From: Maratus speciosus
Lineage: Eukaryota > Arthropoda > Arachnida > Araneae > Salticidae
DNA: 64,000 nucleotides
Direction of reading: 5' to 3'
Assembly: GCA_963932465.1 (NCBI GenBank)
Contig: OZ010799.1
Span: 160,762,761-160,826,760, forward strand
The notes beneath the pieces are model-generated. The model saw only the letters and a list, made by a program, of their open reading frames with translations. It ran no database searches and was not told the DNA's origin. Position 1 is the first letter of the stretch. Every line of letters begins with the position of its first letter. Of the stretch, positions 11,541 to 23,530 are shown one piece after another. Position numbers and translations under genes: made by a program.

Positions 11541-11800
11541 ATGGCTACATCACAGGAGAAGGCCCAGTGTGTGGTCTGGTTCATACAGAAGAAGTGAGAT
11601 ACAAAAGTTCAAAGGAATTTCCGAAGAATATATGAATGTCACCACCATCCAGGCCCTCAATACGTGCGTGGCTCAAGTGACTCAAGAGATTTATGTGCGC
11701 TGGTAGGTGCTTCAGATAGAGGGCACTGGCCGGCGAAGTACAATTCAAGAGGATGCGGAACGTATAGGAGAGATAAAACATAGAGTATAAAACTTTGAAA
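11541..11800 (+). pseudogene. mariner transposase N-terminal fragment (HTH region)
   Basis: It begins MATSQEKAQCVVWFIQKK, then a stop, then DTKVQRNFRRIYECHHHP. Later pieces in other frames read IRAWLK and TGRRSTIQEDAERIGEIKHR. This matches the widespread arthropod mariner N-terminus, in which an EKAQCV..F start is followed by an RNFR..Y..PP...I..W HTH motif, a GRPR hinge and an E..ERI.E motif. At least two frame changes and several stops are present, and the catalytic domain is absent. Confidence 0.75.
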
Positions 11801-11899
11801 CTTGCTGTTTCTCACACAATAAACAGATTTTTGTTATATAATTTTGTTAATGTGTTATGGAGGATGAAAGTTGTAAAGATAAACTTGGGACACCCTGTA

Positions 11900-12683
11900 T
11901 TTCCTTTTACAACTTTAACTAAACAACTAAATTATTAATTTTTCAATTATAAGTCTAATGATTTAATATTTGGAGACAAAAGGATAATTATCAACATTTG
12001 AAAAATGTCAGAAAAGCAATTTGTCATTTTATCAGTTTTAGAGAAATCATAACTGCTCGTCTCCATGTGATTCTGACTGCCTTATCTTAAAACTGTCTAC
12101 GGGCTCTTCAATTCTTGTTTTCCGCTATATCTTTTCAGCCCACTTAGGATATCCTGTTTTACCACAAGAGAATGCAGACCGAAAAGCAAGCCTTGGAAAT
12201 GTCCTGTTAAATACTAGAAACAGTAACATTGTGAAAAATAAATCCTTAAATCATATTCTACAGATAATAATATAAAGAGTTTCGGTATTTTAAAAGTATA
12301 ATAAAATAAACTTTTACACATAAACTACATAAATACTAGTATGGAGATAACGGTCGCTTCTTCTTCGCGCAAAGCTAAGTATGTCCAACATAATAATGTG
12401 CACAGATTAAGATAGCTGAGTCAAATAACTTCAAGTTTTTTTAACCGGATATGCCCGGAATCAAGATTTCAACTTGAGCAAGTTTCTGAAACTCACTTAA
12501 CTTTCGATACTTTCTTAACTATGATTTCAGTGGAAATCTGCATTCTGAACTCTTTCCCTTTTTTGAAACTGTTCTTAAATTTCGAGTTGAGTTCTACAAA
12601 TAATTAATCAGCTTTTTCGAATGATCCTTTGAATCGTTTATTTATATAACATGCCGCAAAGAATAAAAACAATAATAAACTAA
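11900..12683. other. No feature recognised
   Basis: AT-rich sequence after the mariner. I see no open frame with a domain, no clear repeat and no element ends. Confidence 0.45.
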
Positions 12684-12800
12684 CAAGGAAGGTCTTCTTA
12701 TAGGGCTTACTCAGAATATTTTAAAAAAAATACTAATTAAACTATTTATGTGTGTAATAAAGGATCAGTCAAATTTAGCGGCGGAATTACAGTAGAAAGT
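12684..12800. mobile_element. Truncated copy of the 2296 PIF/Harbinger-like family
   Basis: It starts CAAGGAAGGTCTTCTTATAG after a TAA and continues with 'tgtaataaaggatcagtca' and 'ttagcggcggaatt', matching 2296-2410 in order. The right end was not found, so this is a 5' fragment. Confidence 0.75.
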
Positions 12801-12984
12801 GAACTATGTTATAAAGTGGTAAAAATATAAAGAAAGTCTATGTACATTTAGTTTTACAGTAAAGCGTTAAATTAAAAAAAATGAAAACATGCATTAAACT
12901 CACAGACTGCAAACTATCTTAATACTTACTCTTTTCACAGCAAAATCGAATTTTTCATCCGTAAAAAACTTCACCCTCTGTAAT

Positions 12985-14394
12985 TTAAATCTAAACATAA
13001 CTTTATTCTATATTTGTCAAGTTTCGAACACAAATCACTCTCTTAAACGGAAATGGTAGAGAAAGAATTCAGATAAATGTATTCATGCACGGTAAATAGA
13101 AAATAGACCATAAAAGATGAAACCCGATAACATTAGTTTCTAAACATGTCAAAATCAGTTTACTTCGACAGTAAGAGTAGTTCTCAGAAAACCTTAATAG
13201 CATTCTCGTAAGTACAAGTTAAAATGCTAAAATATTTGTTCGTGTACATCTTTAAAATAGATAACATTTCTGTTTATAACTACAACATTGAAATTAGTTT
13301 CTTAACAGATATAATTAGAATATTTAGAGAAAGCCGAAATTTAAGTCTCGGAAGGGTGAGTTGAGGTGTTTCAACGTTTGTTCCCATTCATTTTTAAAGT
13401 TAAAAAGTTTATCGTTTGCGTACTTTTTTAAATACTCGAACAGTAGCTATAAGTTCGAATAAATTGATAAATGATAGAAACTTGTTATTTAACTTATTAT
13501 TACTCGAACTTAATATTTTATGTATTTTTTATGCCATTTCCAAAATTTGTTAAAATATTCTTAGTAATACATCAGTTACATCCTAAAATCTCATAATTTG
13601 TGTTTATTTTTAGATACAATATTAAAAGTTGATAGTTACTTTGCTTCCAGAACATATTTCAATTTTTATTATTTACATCTCAACTTAACGTTACTCTATA
13701 ATTATCTCTTTTTCTATTCTAACGTAAATATATTTTTTAAATGAAAAGAATATGATAACATTCCGATTTATTTTTACCATGGCCGATAAACAGAAAAAGA
13801 TCGTTAAAATCGTTCACCAGATAACATTTCTTAATAATGAAGTTGATGTTTGTTTATTTAGATAGTAAGTGACGTATAAAATAAAGTGTTGCATTATTTA
13901 TTCTGATTCATTTTTTAAATTACAAAATTATCGTCTGCATATGTTTATTAATTCTTTCGAACTTAATACGTATCTTTCATCTTTCATTTTTACTCTTTAA
14001 ATTGAAATAATATATTTCTTGAGTCCTCATTCTATTTCATTCTCATTTGCCAAAATTTAAATATAATGCTATTTTACATTTATCGCTTTTCACACAGAAA
14101 AGTCACTTTTAAAAGAAATGGTATTAAAATCATATAGATAAATGTAATCATGCTCAATAAATCGAAAATAGGCCGTAAGAGGTGAACAATAACATTTATA
14201 TTTTTAAGCAAGAAAGTTGAAGTTAGTTTCCTGATAAGTAGGAAATGGTATTAAGTAATAAGGAAAAAGTAAATATTTTGGAAGTATAAGTTGAAACGAT
14301 TAAATATTTGTTCACACACATTTTAAAAATTATGTAACGTTACTATTTCTCAGCAGGAACATGTAATTACTTTCCTAAAATACTAGTAGTCAAT

Positions 14395-14400
<6 letters not shown>
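12985..14400. repeat. Diverged satellite units (three)
   Basis: Phrases such as 'aatgtattcatgc.cggtaaatagaaaat.g.ccataaaag.tgaa' and 'aagtataagttgaaatg' recur around 13050, 13790 and 14150, spaced irregularly, showing eroded tandem copies of the family seen at the window start. A run of about 33 A lies at 14399-14431. No gene is seen. Confidence 0.6.
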
Positions 14401-14433
<33 letters not shown>

Positions 14434-14639
14434 GAAATGCCAGCATCCGAAGTATAAGTTTAGATGTCATAATATTTGCTCAAATATATATATTTTTACT
14501 TTAAAGTTTATTGTCTACGTACGTTTATTTTGACTTTCTTCTATCTCTACAAGAAGAAAGTATTGGATTCGTAAAGATTTTCGACTTCCGGTTTCAGACG
14601 GATTTACTCGGTTTAGAGGTCAGAGATCCCCAAAAACAT

Positions 14640-16523
14640 GTTTTTACAAAATGTCTCTCTGTCAGTCAGTGACTCTGTCTGTCTGTATGTGACACAAATT
14701 TTATGAGCGCTCTATCCCAAGACTTAATGCACGGAATTTAATAAAAAATTGTATTAAGATAGTTCCTGATACAAATTACCGCTCATTAGTTTTTGATGCA
14801 AATCGCCCAACAGGTGGCGCTCCTATGCTGCATTTTTCTCGATTTGCGCAATAACTCTATCTCAAGAACTAACGCACGGATTTTTATAAAGCTTCAGATT
14901 CAGTTAGTCTTTGATATGAATTGGTGATGTTTACATTTTGGTGTAAATCGCCAACAGGTGGCGCTGCTGTATGGCATTTTGCAGGATTTACACTATTTAA
15001 TCTAATGTGTGCATCTCAAGAACTAATGCACACATTTTCATCAAACTTCAGATTCAATTAACACTTGATATGAAGTGATGCTGATTACGTGTTGGTGTAA
15101 ATCGACCAATAGGTGGCGCTGCTGTGCTGCATTTTACACGATTTCCTCAATAGACCTCAATAGAAATCTCAAGAACTAATGCATAAATTTTTATCAAATT
15201 TCAGATTCAAGTATACCTTGATTAATATTGCTGCTGATTATTTTTTGGTGTAAATTGCTCAACAGGTGGCGCTGCTATGCTGCCTTTGTCCTGATTTCAG
15301 CAATAGCTCTATCTCAAGAACTAGTGCACGAATTTTCATCTAACTTCAGATTCAGTTAGACGTTGACACAAGTTGTTTCTAATGAGGTTTTGGTGACAAC
15401 CGCGCATTAGGCAGCGCTGCTATACTGATTTCTTAACGATTTTCGCAATAGCTCTATCTCAAAGCTAATGCACGGATTTTCCTCAAGCTTCATATTCGGT
15501 TCATGATGATTAGGTTCTGGTGTAAATCACCCAATATGTGGTGCTCTATGTTACATTTTGCTGGATTTATTCGATTTCAGCTATCGTCATATCTTAAGAA
15601 CTAATGATCATCATTATCGTAAGCTTGCTTTGCATTTCGGCCCAAAATTTCCTTTGGTGATACTTGTCTTTCAGCGGTACCCATTGTTTTCTTTTTCCCT
15701 TCCTCTAAATTGGTTCCTGAACCACCTTTCACAACTAGTACCCACCACCAATTAGGCATTGAAAAACCAGATTTCTCTACTCCCCAAGCTGGATATGTGT
15801 GTGTAATGTGCAGGAGCCAAATTAACAAAGTCACTTAGTTAAGCAAGCGGTACAACAGAGAAACCAGCAAATTACAGGCTCTACAATGAGGTCGCCCGGG
15901 GGATTGGTCAACTGGTTAGCCGCCATGCGGTGACCAAGCGGAAAACCGCCCAGATGTCAGACAGGTATACTCGTTCGGCTAGGGAAATCTGGCAGCTAGG
16001 GGTCTGGCCATCGCTTTGGTGTCAGCCGATGTACGCTAATGGCGCCTGCTGCATGTAAAATCCGTCTTGGGTGCAAAGTCCTCCATGTTACCTGTGAATT
16101 ATACCTCTAGAGGTGCCTTGCCAGGTGAAGGTCTCGTCGCCTGATACAGGTTGTAATTTACGAGGCCAACTTGAGTAGCAAAGCGCAGGTACAAAACAAC
16201 AAGATCAAAATGTTATGTAACCGTTTTAACTAAGTTCGCATCTAAGCAGTAGGCACAGTCGATAGGATGAAGATCAGATTTATTGCCGCTACGCGGCGAT
16301 TAGGCGATCACCGCCCCGATGCCAGGTATCAAACCCGTTGAGCTGGGGAGACCCTGCAGGTAGGGGCCTGGTCATCGGTTATAAAAAAAAGAACTAATTG
16401 CACGGAATTTCATCTTTTAAAAATCCTCAAGATAAGCATAGATTACCGTTTAATTTTGGCACTGTAATAATGAATTTTGAAGTATTAACATGTATGAGAT
16501 AGAAGAAAGTTTTGGGATTGGCA
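14640..16523. repeat. Tandem array, ~150 bp unit, interrupted
   Basis: The phrase CAACAGGTGGCGCTGCT, or a variant, recurs at about 14808, 14951, 15106, 15260, 15405 and 15530, together with 'tctatctcaagaactaatgcacgga'. A left flank at 14535-14640 contains a (GTCT)n-like tract. The array is interrupted at 15606-16388 by a retroposon and ends at 16523 where a Tc1-derived element begins. Confidence 0.85.
15606..16388 (+). mobile_element. GC-rich retroposon (LINE 3' end or SINE) with duplicated tail module
   Basis: The insertion is flanked by the direct repeat AAGAACTAAT (15596-15605 and 16389-16398) and ends in an A-rich tail, as expected for target-primed retroposition. It is much more GC-rich than its surroundings. 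Two related modules occur, near 15930-16018 and 16290-16380, sharing in order 'accgccc.gatg', 'ggtat', 'tagggg.ctgg.catcg'. No reverse transcriptase motif is seen, so it is either a 5'-truncated LINE or a SINE built on such a tail. The minus-strand frame at its left end is not recognisable. Confidence 0.65.
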
Positions 16524-17763
16524 CAGTCGTGGGAAAAAAAAAAGTAAACACCCCCTACAAACTCCTCAACAAATTATCGTAGAAAAAAGTTACTGGTACC
16601 GGACGATTGGAAATAAAGTCTACTTTTAAATGATGTATATAAAATTTGCTTAGGGGGTCATCTACGTATTAAAACAAACCCACACTTCTTTTTTTTTCAA
16701 TGGCAATACCCAATTTCAACAAGATATTTCAAATCTTCGTTTCACATTATGCCTAGACACCAAATTTTAAGTCATTTGAATGATAAGTTTTTGAATTATA
16801 AACAGTCAAAACTTAGTGCATGTAATTTTAAATTACATTTTCACATTTTTATTAATATCTCCTGAAATTATACTCCTTATGTGCTAATTTTTTGTGTAGC
16901 ATTAATGCTAAAATACCCAAACATAAATACATTGAATTTGTAATTTTTATAATTTTATGATATGGATTATGAATTATGAAATTAATATTCGAAAAAATTA
17001 TGAATTGCAACCTACAATTTTTTGATGGATTTAGATTTATTGCGTTCTGCTTTATGGAAATCAAAAATTTCACATTTTTCTTCCAAATAGTTTTCAAATA
17101 TGCTTAAAAAACGGCAAAGTGATGGTTGAATGGGCCCTCTATGATAGAAATGACTAGATATTTTGAAATTTCTTATGCTATCCTGTAACCAGGCATGTGA
17201 TTTCCGCGTTTTTGCACACCAGTATATTCTTAGCGAAAATGTTGTTCTCTTAAATCGCAAAAATGTTTCGATTAAATGAAATATCATTTTCTCTAAGAAT
17301 ATACTGGTGTGCAAAAACGCGGAAATCACATGCCTGCCTGTAACCTAGCAGTCTTCAATGGCTGCTTGAGTGGTGCTTAAGATGCCTTGATCAAGAAGGG
17401 GTTTCTCTCGGTCAACAATAGAGTACCGAACTTCAATTTGGATACTGTCCCTAAAATACGTTCGTTTTAAAATAATTAATTTCCAGGAAACTTATCGTAC
17501 GAATTGCATAAAAATGTGTTTTTAGGCTAATTGAATGGTGCAGAGTTCATTAAATGTCAGAATTGTGCGCTGCTATTGAAAAACAAAACCAAAGTTATGG
17601 TTCATTTTAATATGTAGATCGCTCCCTAAGCAAATTTTATATACAGAATTTAAAATTAGACTTTATTAGCAATCATGTGATAGCAGTAACTTTGATAACA
17701 GTAACTTCTACGATAATTTTTTGCAGAGTTAGTAAGGGGTGTTTACTTTTTATTCCACGACTG
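16524..17763. mobile_element. Tc1-derived MITE with long inverted repeats, copy A
   Basis: The ends read CAGTCGTGG...CCACGACTG. The inverted repeats continue for roughly 170 bp at each end, including 'gtaaacaccccct' and a tract encoding the flank 'ttagggggtcatct'. TA follows the right end; the left flank is CA, where a TA would be expected. An ATG near 16750 followed by PRH fits a vestigial Tc1 transposase start. It holds a nested hAT-type hairpin at 17190-17336. It is the same family as 21359-22437. Confidence 0.85.
17190..17336. mobile_element. hAT-type foldback MITE nested in the Tc1-derived MITE
   Basis: A perfect inverted repeat of about 42 bp starts CAGGCATGTGATTTCCGCG and closes on CATGCCTG, with a ~60 bp loop. 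The 8 bp direct repeat CCTGTAAC flanks it (17182-17189 and 17337-17344). Eight-base duplications and CAG... ends fit the hAT superfamily. The related element at 21359 lacks this insertion at the matching place (near 22020). Confidence 0.85.
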
Positions 17764-17765
17764 TA

Positions 17766-18080
17766 CATCCGATTAGTTTTTGTAAGCAGTAGGAATTTGA
17801 AGAAATTTAGAAATGTATAATGCATTTAATTTTTATGAACAATGATTAATATTTTTTATGTTATTTTTTAATGTCTGTTAAAATTTTGTCGACATTAAAA
17901 CGATCCCGAATATTACTAAATCACAGAATTTGAGTTTAATTGTCAAAACTATGATTTAAAAAAATGGACGGTTATTGTGTTAAATTTTAAATAAATTTGA
18001 AAATAATTGCAATTAAAATGACACTTATAATGTATTTTGAACCGTTGCAATTTTTTTTTCTTATAAATGAAAATTAAATA
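17766..18080. other. No feature recognised
   Basis: AT-rich sequence with no open frame, repeat or element end that I can support. Confidence 0.4.
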
Positions 18081-18475
18081 CCGTATATACTCGCGTATAA
18101 GTCGACTCGCGTATAAGTCGACCCCCTAACTTTCGAATGCAAATTCTGGAAAAAATCAAAAACCCGCGTATAAGTCTACACCCTAATTTTTTACTTCATT
18201 TTTGCACAAAACCAAACCAAAGATTTCACTTGCCAATGGGAAAAAGATAGTAAGTAAACAAAAACAAATCATTAAAACTTTTTTTAATGATAAATTATTA
18301 TTATTTGTATATTTTATATATTATGTTTTTATTCATACACATAAAAGGCCATAATTTTGCAGTATTCGAAGTTTTGATTTTTGATTTTTTAACTGACTCG
18401 CGTATAAGTCGACCCTCCAAATTTGCTTACCGAAAATTATTAGAAATTCCTCTACTTATACGCGAGTATATACGG
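18081..18475. mobile_element. TA-flanked MITE, CCGTATATACTCGCGTATAA ends
   Basis: Inverted ends CCGTATATACTCGCGTATAA and its complement are flanked by TA (18079-18080 and 18476-18477). The motif 'cgcgtataagtcga' occurs four times, twice near each end. TA duplication places it with Tc1/mariner-type elements. The small plus-strand frame from 18287 to 18478 runs into the right terminus and is not a gene. Confidence 0.8.
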
Positions 18476-18984
18476 TAGTTCAAAATAAGATGAATAACTA
18501 GAAAACAGGAATTCTGCTTTTTCAGAATTTAGTGTCACCCCCCGATGAAAAAAAATATATGTATATATAAATAGTACAAAACTTATATCAATTTAAAGAC
18601 TTAAAGCACAAGCTTTTATTTTATGTAAAATGACGTCATTCGCATCCGCTTAAGAATTCCACATTTACTATACACTCTTAAACATCTACAGTAAAGTATG
18701 CATAGGACGTCACTATCGCAAAATAATACACAAAATTCAGCAAAAAGATGCCGTCACTAAATAAACTCGACAAAAAAAAACCCGTCTATCTAATTATTCA
18801 TAGGCATTCATTTGTTTGTAACACTAATATAGATACTTAAAATTAAATATAGTTTATAATAGCTCCATGTTTTAACAGAAATCATTCGTTCATATTGTTT
18901 TCAAAATAGCACGTGTTTTAATTACATTTTCTTTCGGTTGTTATGAGAAAATGGCAACACACATATATATATACTATTTTACTG

Positions 18985-19860
18985 CTATTTTTCCTTTACT
19001 TTCTATAGAAATGGAGTATTTCCGTTGCCAATATTAAGCAAATGGCTCTAAAAACTACAAAAATATTAATATTTCAAAAATAAATTGAGATGCATTTTTC
19101 AAACAAATTGCATTTAAAAGTACATTTTTCCCAATACGACGGTATAAAAATTGAAAATGTGCGATGCTTAGAAATTTAAAAAATTGCTATAGAGTATTTA
19201 ATCGTAAGATGATACATCTGCTTTGATTTACGGCTAGCTTCTGTAAGGTAGCGTTATTTTTTGGAGATGACACGAAATAAGCTGGGATAAAGAAGTAGCA
19301 TACCGAGGAGCTAAAAACGTTAATCGTTCTGAAGATAATAACTACCATATATTTCGGCAAATAATACGCACATTTGATGCATGAAATTTCATCAAATATA
19401 CACGTGTGTGTTATATGCTATTTATAAAAATGAAAGATTCAAAATGAAGAAAATGTGAACGCGAGAAATGTGATTTCTACAATAATGAACATTATACGTT
19501 TCGTACATTTTTTATTTTTTATTTTTTTTAACCATTTGGAAAAATGGTTATTGTTTTCGTCAGGATAGGAAATCAAAAGCATATCTGAAGGTTTTTATTG
19601 GTTTAATCCGCATTTTATTCGTTTTCTGATTGCTCTATACAGTAATCTGTATTTCCCTTTACTTTCAACAGAGATGGATACCTTCTGTTGCCATTATGAC
19701 AAAAAGTAATAAAAACTACAAAAAAAATAATAACTCAGAAACAAATTGAGATACAGCTATCAAACAACTTGCATTTAAAAGTACATTTTTTTCTCTATAC
19801 GACGGTGTAAAAAGTAATATTGTGGGATGATTAGAAGTTTAAGAATGAAATTTCATGTAA
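18985..19860. repeat. Two diverged direct copies of a ~200 bp segment
   Basis: Segments 18985-19190 and about 19648-19850 align along their length (for example 'caaattgcatttaaaagtacatttttcccaatacgacggt' in the first and its variant in the second), about 663 bp apart. The interval carries no gene. A poly-A run lies at 20067-20086. Confidence 0.7.
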
Positions 19861-20750
19861 AATTGGTAGTCAGATTTCTTGGAAATCTGACGATGGAAAA
19901 GCCTCTTCCCGAACAGCCAATGAAATGCTTGGATAATACGTAAGTTTCAGGTAGATAATAACTAATGAAAATGAAAGAAAATTAATAACAATTTTTGCTA
20001 AAGAGTTAATTTTAATTTGTAAGATTTTCACGCGCAAAAGAAAAATGGAATAAGCCAATAATAAAAAAAAAAAAAAAAAAAAAAAAGGACAGGAATGAAT
20101 ACATATAAATATTTCACACCAAATACGAGTCTCAGGCGATTTCTTTCGCTTGCAATTTTTACGTGTAATAACACTATTAATGTTTAATTCATGGCGTACG
20201 TAATGTATGATCAACTACGTTCGGTTTTTTATGTCTTAAATTTTAGTCTTTGAAAAAATAATTTTCCAAATGGTCGTTGTAATTTGTTAAATTGCTTTTT
20301 TTTTTTGTATTTGTCTTATGTCATTTCATCGTCATGCTTCATAAAATATAGGGCAAAAAGTATCAGGACTGTTTCCATTTTACGCATTTTGTCGAATATT
20401 TAAATACTTGAGGAATCATGCTACTTCAGAAATATAAAGAACATTTTCGATATCATATTTTTCAGGGAAGGTTTGGTTACGAAGATAAACAGAGTACAAA
20501 CAAAATTTCGAATGAAAATTTAAATATTTGCAATCACCTTGTAAAATACAATACTCGAGATGATCATTAGCTGTTACACATGACAATAAGTGTCCTGTAC
20601 AACATTTATATTCATTTGTTTAAGTCAATAACAATGCTATTCCACACTATAATTTAGTAGTCTGTAATAAAAGACAACTCATATAAGTAGGCCAGTTGAA
20701 TATCCTGAAAATTCAGAAATATATAGGCGCTATAAGAGAGTTTAATATTA
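19861..20750. other. No feature recognised
   Basis: AT-rich sequence. The 114-codon minus-strand frame at 19870-20214 contains a run of about ten Phe from a homopolymer and no domain. Confidence 0.4.
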
Positions 20751-21142
20751 GACCGGAAGCCTGCAGAACAGACAATCACCTCATCGAGTTCACGGAGAAA
20801 TTATAGGATTAGTTAAATCTTGATTAGCATATTAAAACGCAATCGGTCTGCCAAGTCATATCTTGGTGGAAAACACCGGAAAACCCGATTTTAGAGGCTT
20901 ATTCGTAGGTTTACCATTGTGTTTTCCAGCACCCAGAGGTATGAAAACATGGAGGACTGGGAGCAGGAAAACATAATGGTAAACCTACGAGTCAGCCGCT
21001 GAAATCGGGTTTTCCGGTGTTTTCAACCAAGATATGACTTGGCAGACCGATTGCGTTTTAATATGCGAATCAAGATTTAACTAATACTAGAATTTCTCCG
21101 TGAACTCGATGAGGTGATTGTCTGTGCTGTCGGCTCCTGGTC
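20751..21142. mobile_element. Foldback MITE, ~190 bp arms
   Basis: The left arm 20751-20935 and the right arm 20960-21142 are imperfect reverse complements over nearly their whole length. Matching landmarks are 'cacctcatcgagttcacgg', 'cgcaatcggtctgccaagtc' and 'ggtaaacctacga'. The loop is only about 25 bp. The outermost bases are GACC...GGTC. No convincing target duplication was identified, so the superfamily is unknown. Confidence 0.75.
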
Positions 21143-21358
21143 TATATCCGTTTCTTTATAAAAGTAGCTAAATGAAAAAGGATTTATCCACAAATTGTCA
21201 TTTTTTGTATTATCTGACTAACAATAAAGGACAATTAATGATGAAGAAAACCTGGTGCTGTATGATTATGTTAAAAGTACTTCTTAAAATTGTAAAGTTT
21301 AGAAATGCACGAGACCTTTCAAAATATCTCAGTCTTCCTTCATCAAGCGCAAAATGTA

Positions 21359-22437
21359 CAGTCGTGGAAAAAAAAAGTAAACACCCCCTACTAACTCCTC
21401 AACAAATCATCATAGAAGAAAGTTACTGGTACCGAACGATTGGAAATAATGTCTACTTTTAAAGGATGTATATAAAATTTTCTTAGGGGGTTATCTACAT
21501 ATTAAAACGAATCCTAACTTCCTTTTTTTTCAATGGCAATACCCAATTTTAACGAGATATTTCAAATCTTCGGTTCAAACTATGCCTAGACACCGAATTT
21601 CAAGTCAATTGAATGATAAGTTTTTGAATTATAAACATTCAAAATTGAGTGCTTCTAATGTTAAATTATATTTTCATATTTTTATTTATATCTCCCGAAA
21701 TTATGCTCCTAATGTGCTATTTTTTTTTTCTGGTAATAATACTAATATACCCAAACATAAATAAGCTGAATTTGCATTTTTTATAATTGTATGATATGAA
21801 TTATGAATTATGAAATTAATATTCGAAAAAATTATGAATTGCAACCCACAATTTTTTTGATGGATTTAGATTTATTAAGTCCTGCTTTATGGAAATTCAA
21901 AAATTTCACATTTTTCTTCCAAGTAGTTTTCAAATTATGCTTAAAAAACGGCAAAATGATGGTTTAAGGGGCCGTCTATGATGGAAGTGAGTAGACATTT
22001 TGAAATTTATTCTGCCGTACTGTAATCTAACACGCTTCATTGACTCCTTGAGTGGCGCTTAAGGTGCCTTGATCAAGGAAGCGGCTCTCTCGGTTAACAA
22101 TCCAGTACGGAACTTCAATTTGGATACAGCCCTTAAAATACGCTCGTTTTAAAATAATTAATTTCTTGGAAACTTATGGTACGAATTGCATAAAAATTCG
22201 TTTTTAAGCTAATTGAAGGGTGGAGAGTTCATTTAGGCTGTCAGAATTGGGTACTGCTATTGAAAAAAAAACAAAGTTATGGTTCGTTTTAATATGTAGG
22301 TGGCCCCCTAAGCAAATTTTATATACATTATTTAAAAGTAGATTTTATTTCCAATCGTTCGGTACCAGTAACTTTCTTCTACGATAATTTGTTGAGGAGT
22401 TAGTAGAGGGTGTTTACTTTTTTTTTTTCCACGACTG
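21359..22437. mobile_element. Tc1-derived MITE with long inverted repeats, copy B
   Basis: Perfect TA flanks lie at 21357-21358 and 22438-22439. The ends are CAGTCGTGG...CCACGACTG, with about 170 bp of inverted repeat. The frame starting at 21582 reads MPRHRISSQLNDKFLN, resembling the usual Tc1 transposase start (MPRHR..S..), then diverges at once, which fits an internal-deletion derivative. Copy A is at 16524-17763. Confidence 0.9.
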
Positions 22438-22536
22438 TACGAGTGTACGTGCTTCTAGTTTGAAAGCCAGGACAAAACCAGAAGAGAAAAGGTAAGGGAG
22501 AGGGACATGTTGAAGGAACAGTTAATTGGCTGTTTA

Positions 22537-23362
22537 GGGGCTGTACAGTACATATATAACGTTATCAACATTTTGATAATATTGGATTCCGCTCCCCCCT
22601 TACGATATCATACGTTATCATCCGCCGAATCCCTCCCCCTCCCCGTAATGATATTGTTATCAATGTCTAAATATTTTTTGGGGGATTTTAGATTTTTTTT
22701 CTTTTGTTTGGAGTGATATACATATATGGTTACATTTTTTTCAGCATAATTTATTGATTCAAATGAAGAGAAATCAATAAGCTATCACTTTATATATGAA
22801 ATAATTTAAAATAAATAATCCTTAAAAAATAGTTACTGTATAAAAGTATTTAGTAATAATGTCTTCTTGCACTTGCACACGTACGAGGCGTGGCAGAAAG
22901 AACTTATAAAAAAAAAAACAACAACAACAACAAAAAAAAAAAAAACAGGTGGACAACATTCTTTCTCTTTTATTTACTAGTAAACATAAGTATCATTTCA
23001 AACATACTTCGCATATGGTTTGTCGAACCTCGGATTATATGTGCATACACATATGACAGAACAATAGGAATTCCAAATGTTGGAGTATTCCCTATTTTAT
23101 AATTAAATAATTTTATAATCAATTTATGATTTTAATAATAACTTTGTATTTTCATAAATATAGATAACAGGCTAAAAAAGGATAACACACTATTTTGATG
23201 CAAAGTCCAAGTTACAAATAAAAAGAGAAAATTTTGTTTGGGTGAAAAATGATAACGATATCAAATGACATATTACCCCTCCCCCTAGAGATATATTACG
23301 ATATCATATGCCAGACCCCCCCCCTCCCCCCGAAAATGATAACGTTATATTTGCATAGCCCC
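22537..23362. mobile_element. PIF/Harbinger-like MITE, second copy of the GGGGCTG family
   Basis: The ends GGGGCTGTACAGTACATATA and AAATATAACGTTATC in mirror are flanked by TTA (22534-22536 and 23363-23365). C-rich tracts and 'gatatcata' palindromes sit inside both ends, as in 10616-11505. It occupies the loop of a larger palindrome. Confidence 0.7.
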
Positions 23363-23530
23363 TTATTGGGTATTCCTTCAACCTGTCTCTCTCCTTTACA
23401 TTTTCTCTTTCAGTTTTGCCCTACTTTCAGTGTAGAAGCAGGCACCTTTTGCACCTCATGAAGGAAGACTAAGTTCTTTTCAAAGGCTTTGTGCATTTCT
23501 AAATTTTATGGTGTTTTAAGAAGTTCTTTT

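Larger units (their letters stand above)
10478..11897 (+). mobile_element. mariner-type element, defective, with nested MITE
   Basis: Flanked by TA (10476-10477 and 11898-11899). The inverted ends read CAAGGTGTTCCAAATGTATG on the left and, on the reverse strand, CAGGGTGTCCCAAGTTTATC on the right, both followed by a TTACAACTTT tract. The 5' part of a transposase starts at 11541; the catalytic part is missing. The segment 10616-11505 is a separate nested element. Confidence 0.8.
21285..23530. repeat. Large palindrome with insertions in the left arm and the loop
   Basis: Left arm pieces 21285-21356 and 22440-22533 mirror the right arm at 23366-23530. Shared landmarks include 'tttagaaatgcac', 'tcttccttcat' and 'gacaggttgaaggaa'. 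The left arm is split by a Tc1-derived MITE and the loop is occupied by a Harbinger-like MITE. The uninterrupted right arm serves as the empty-site reference. Confidence 0.7.

Noticed and set aside
23283..23330. C-rich tracts near 'gatatcat' palindromes as a regulatory element
   Set aside because: The same clusters occur at both ends of two related MITEs, so they are subterminal element repeats.
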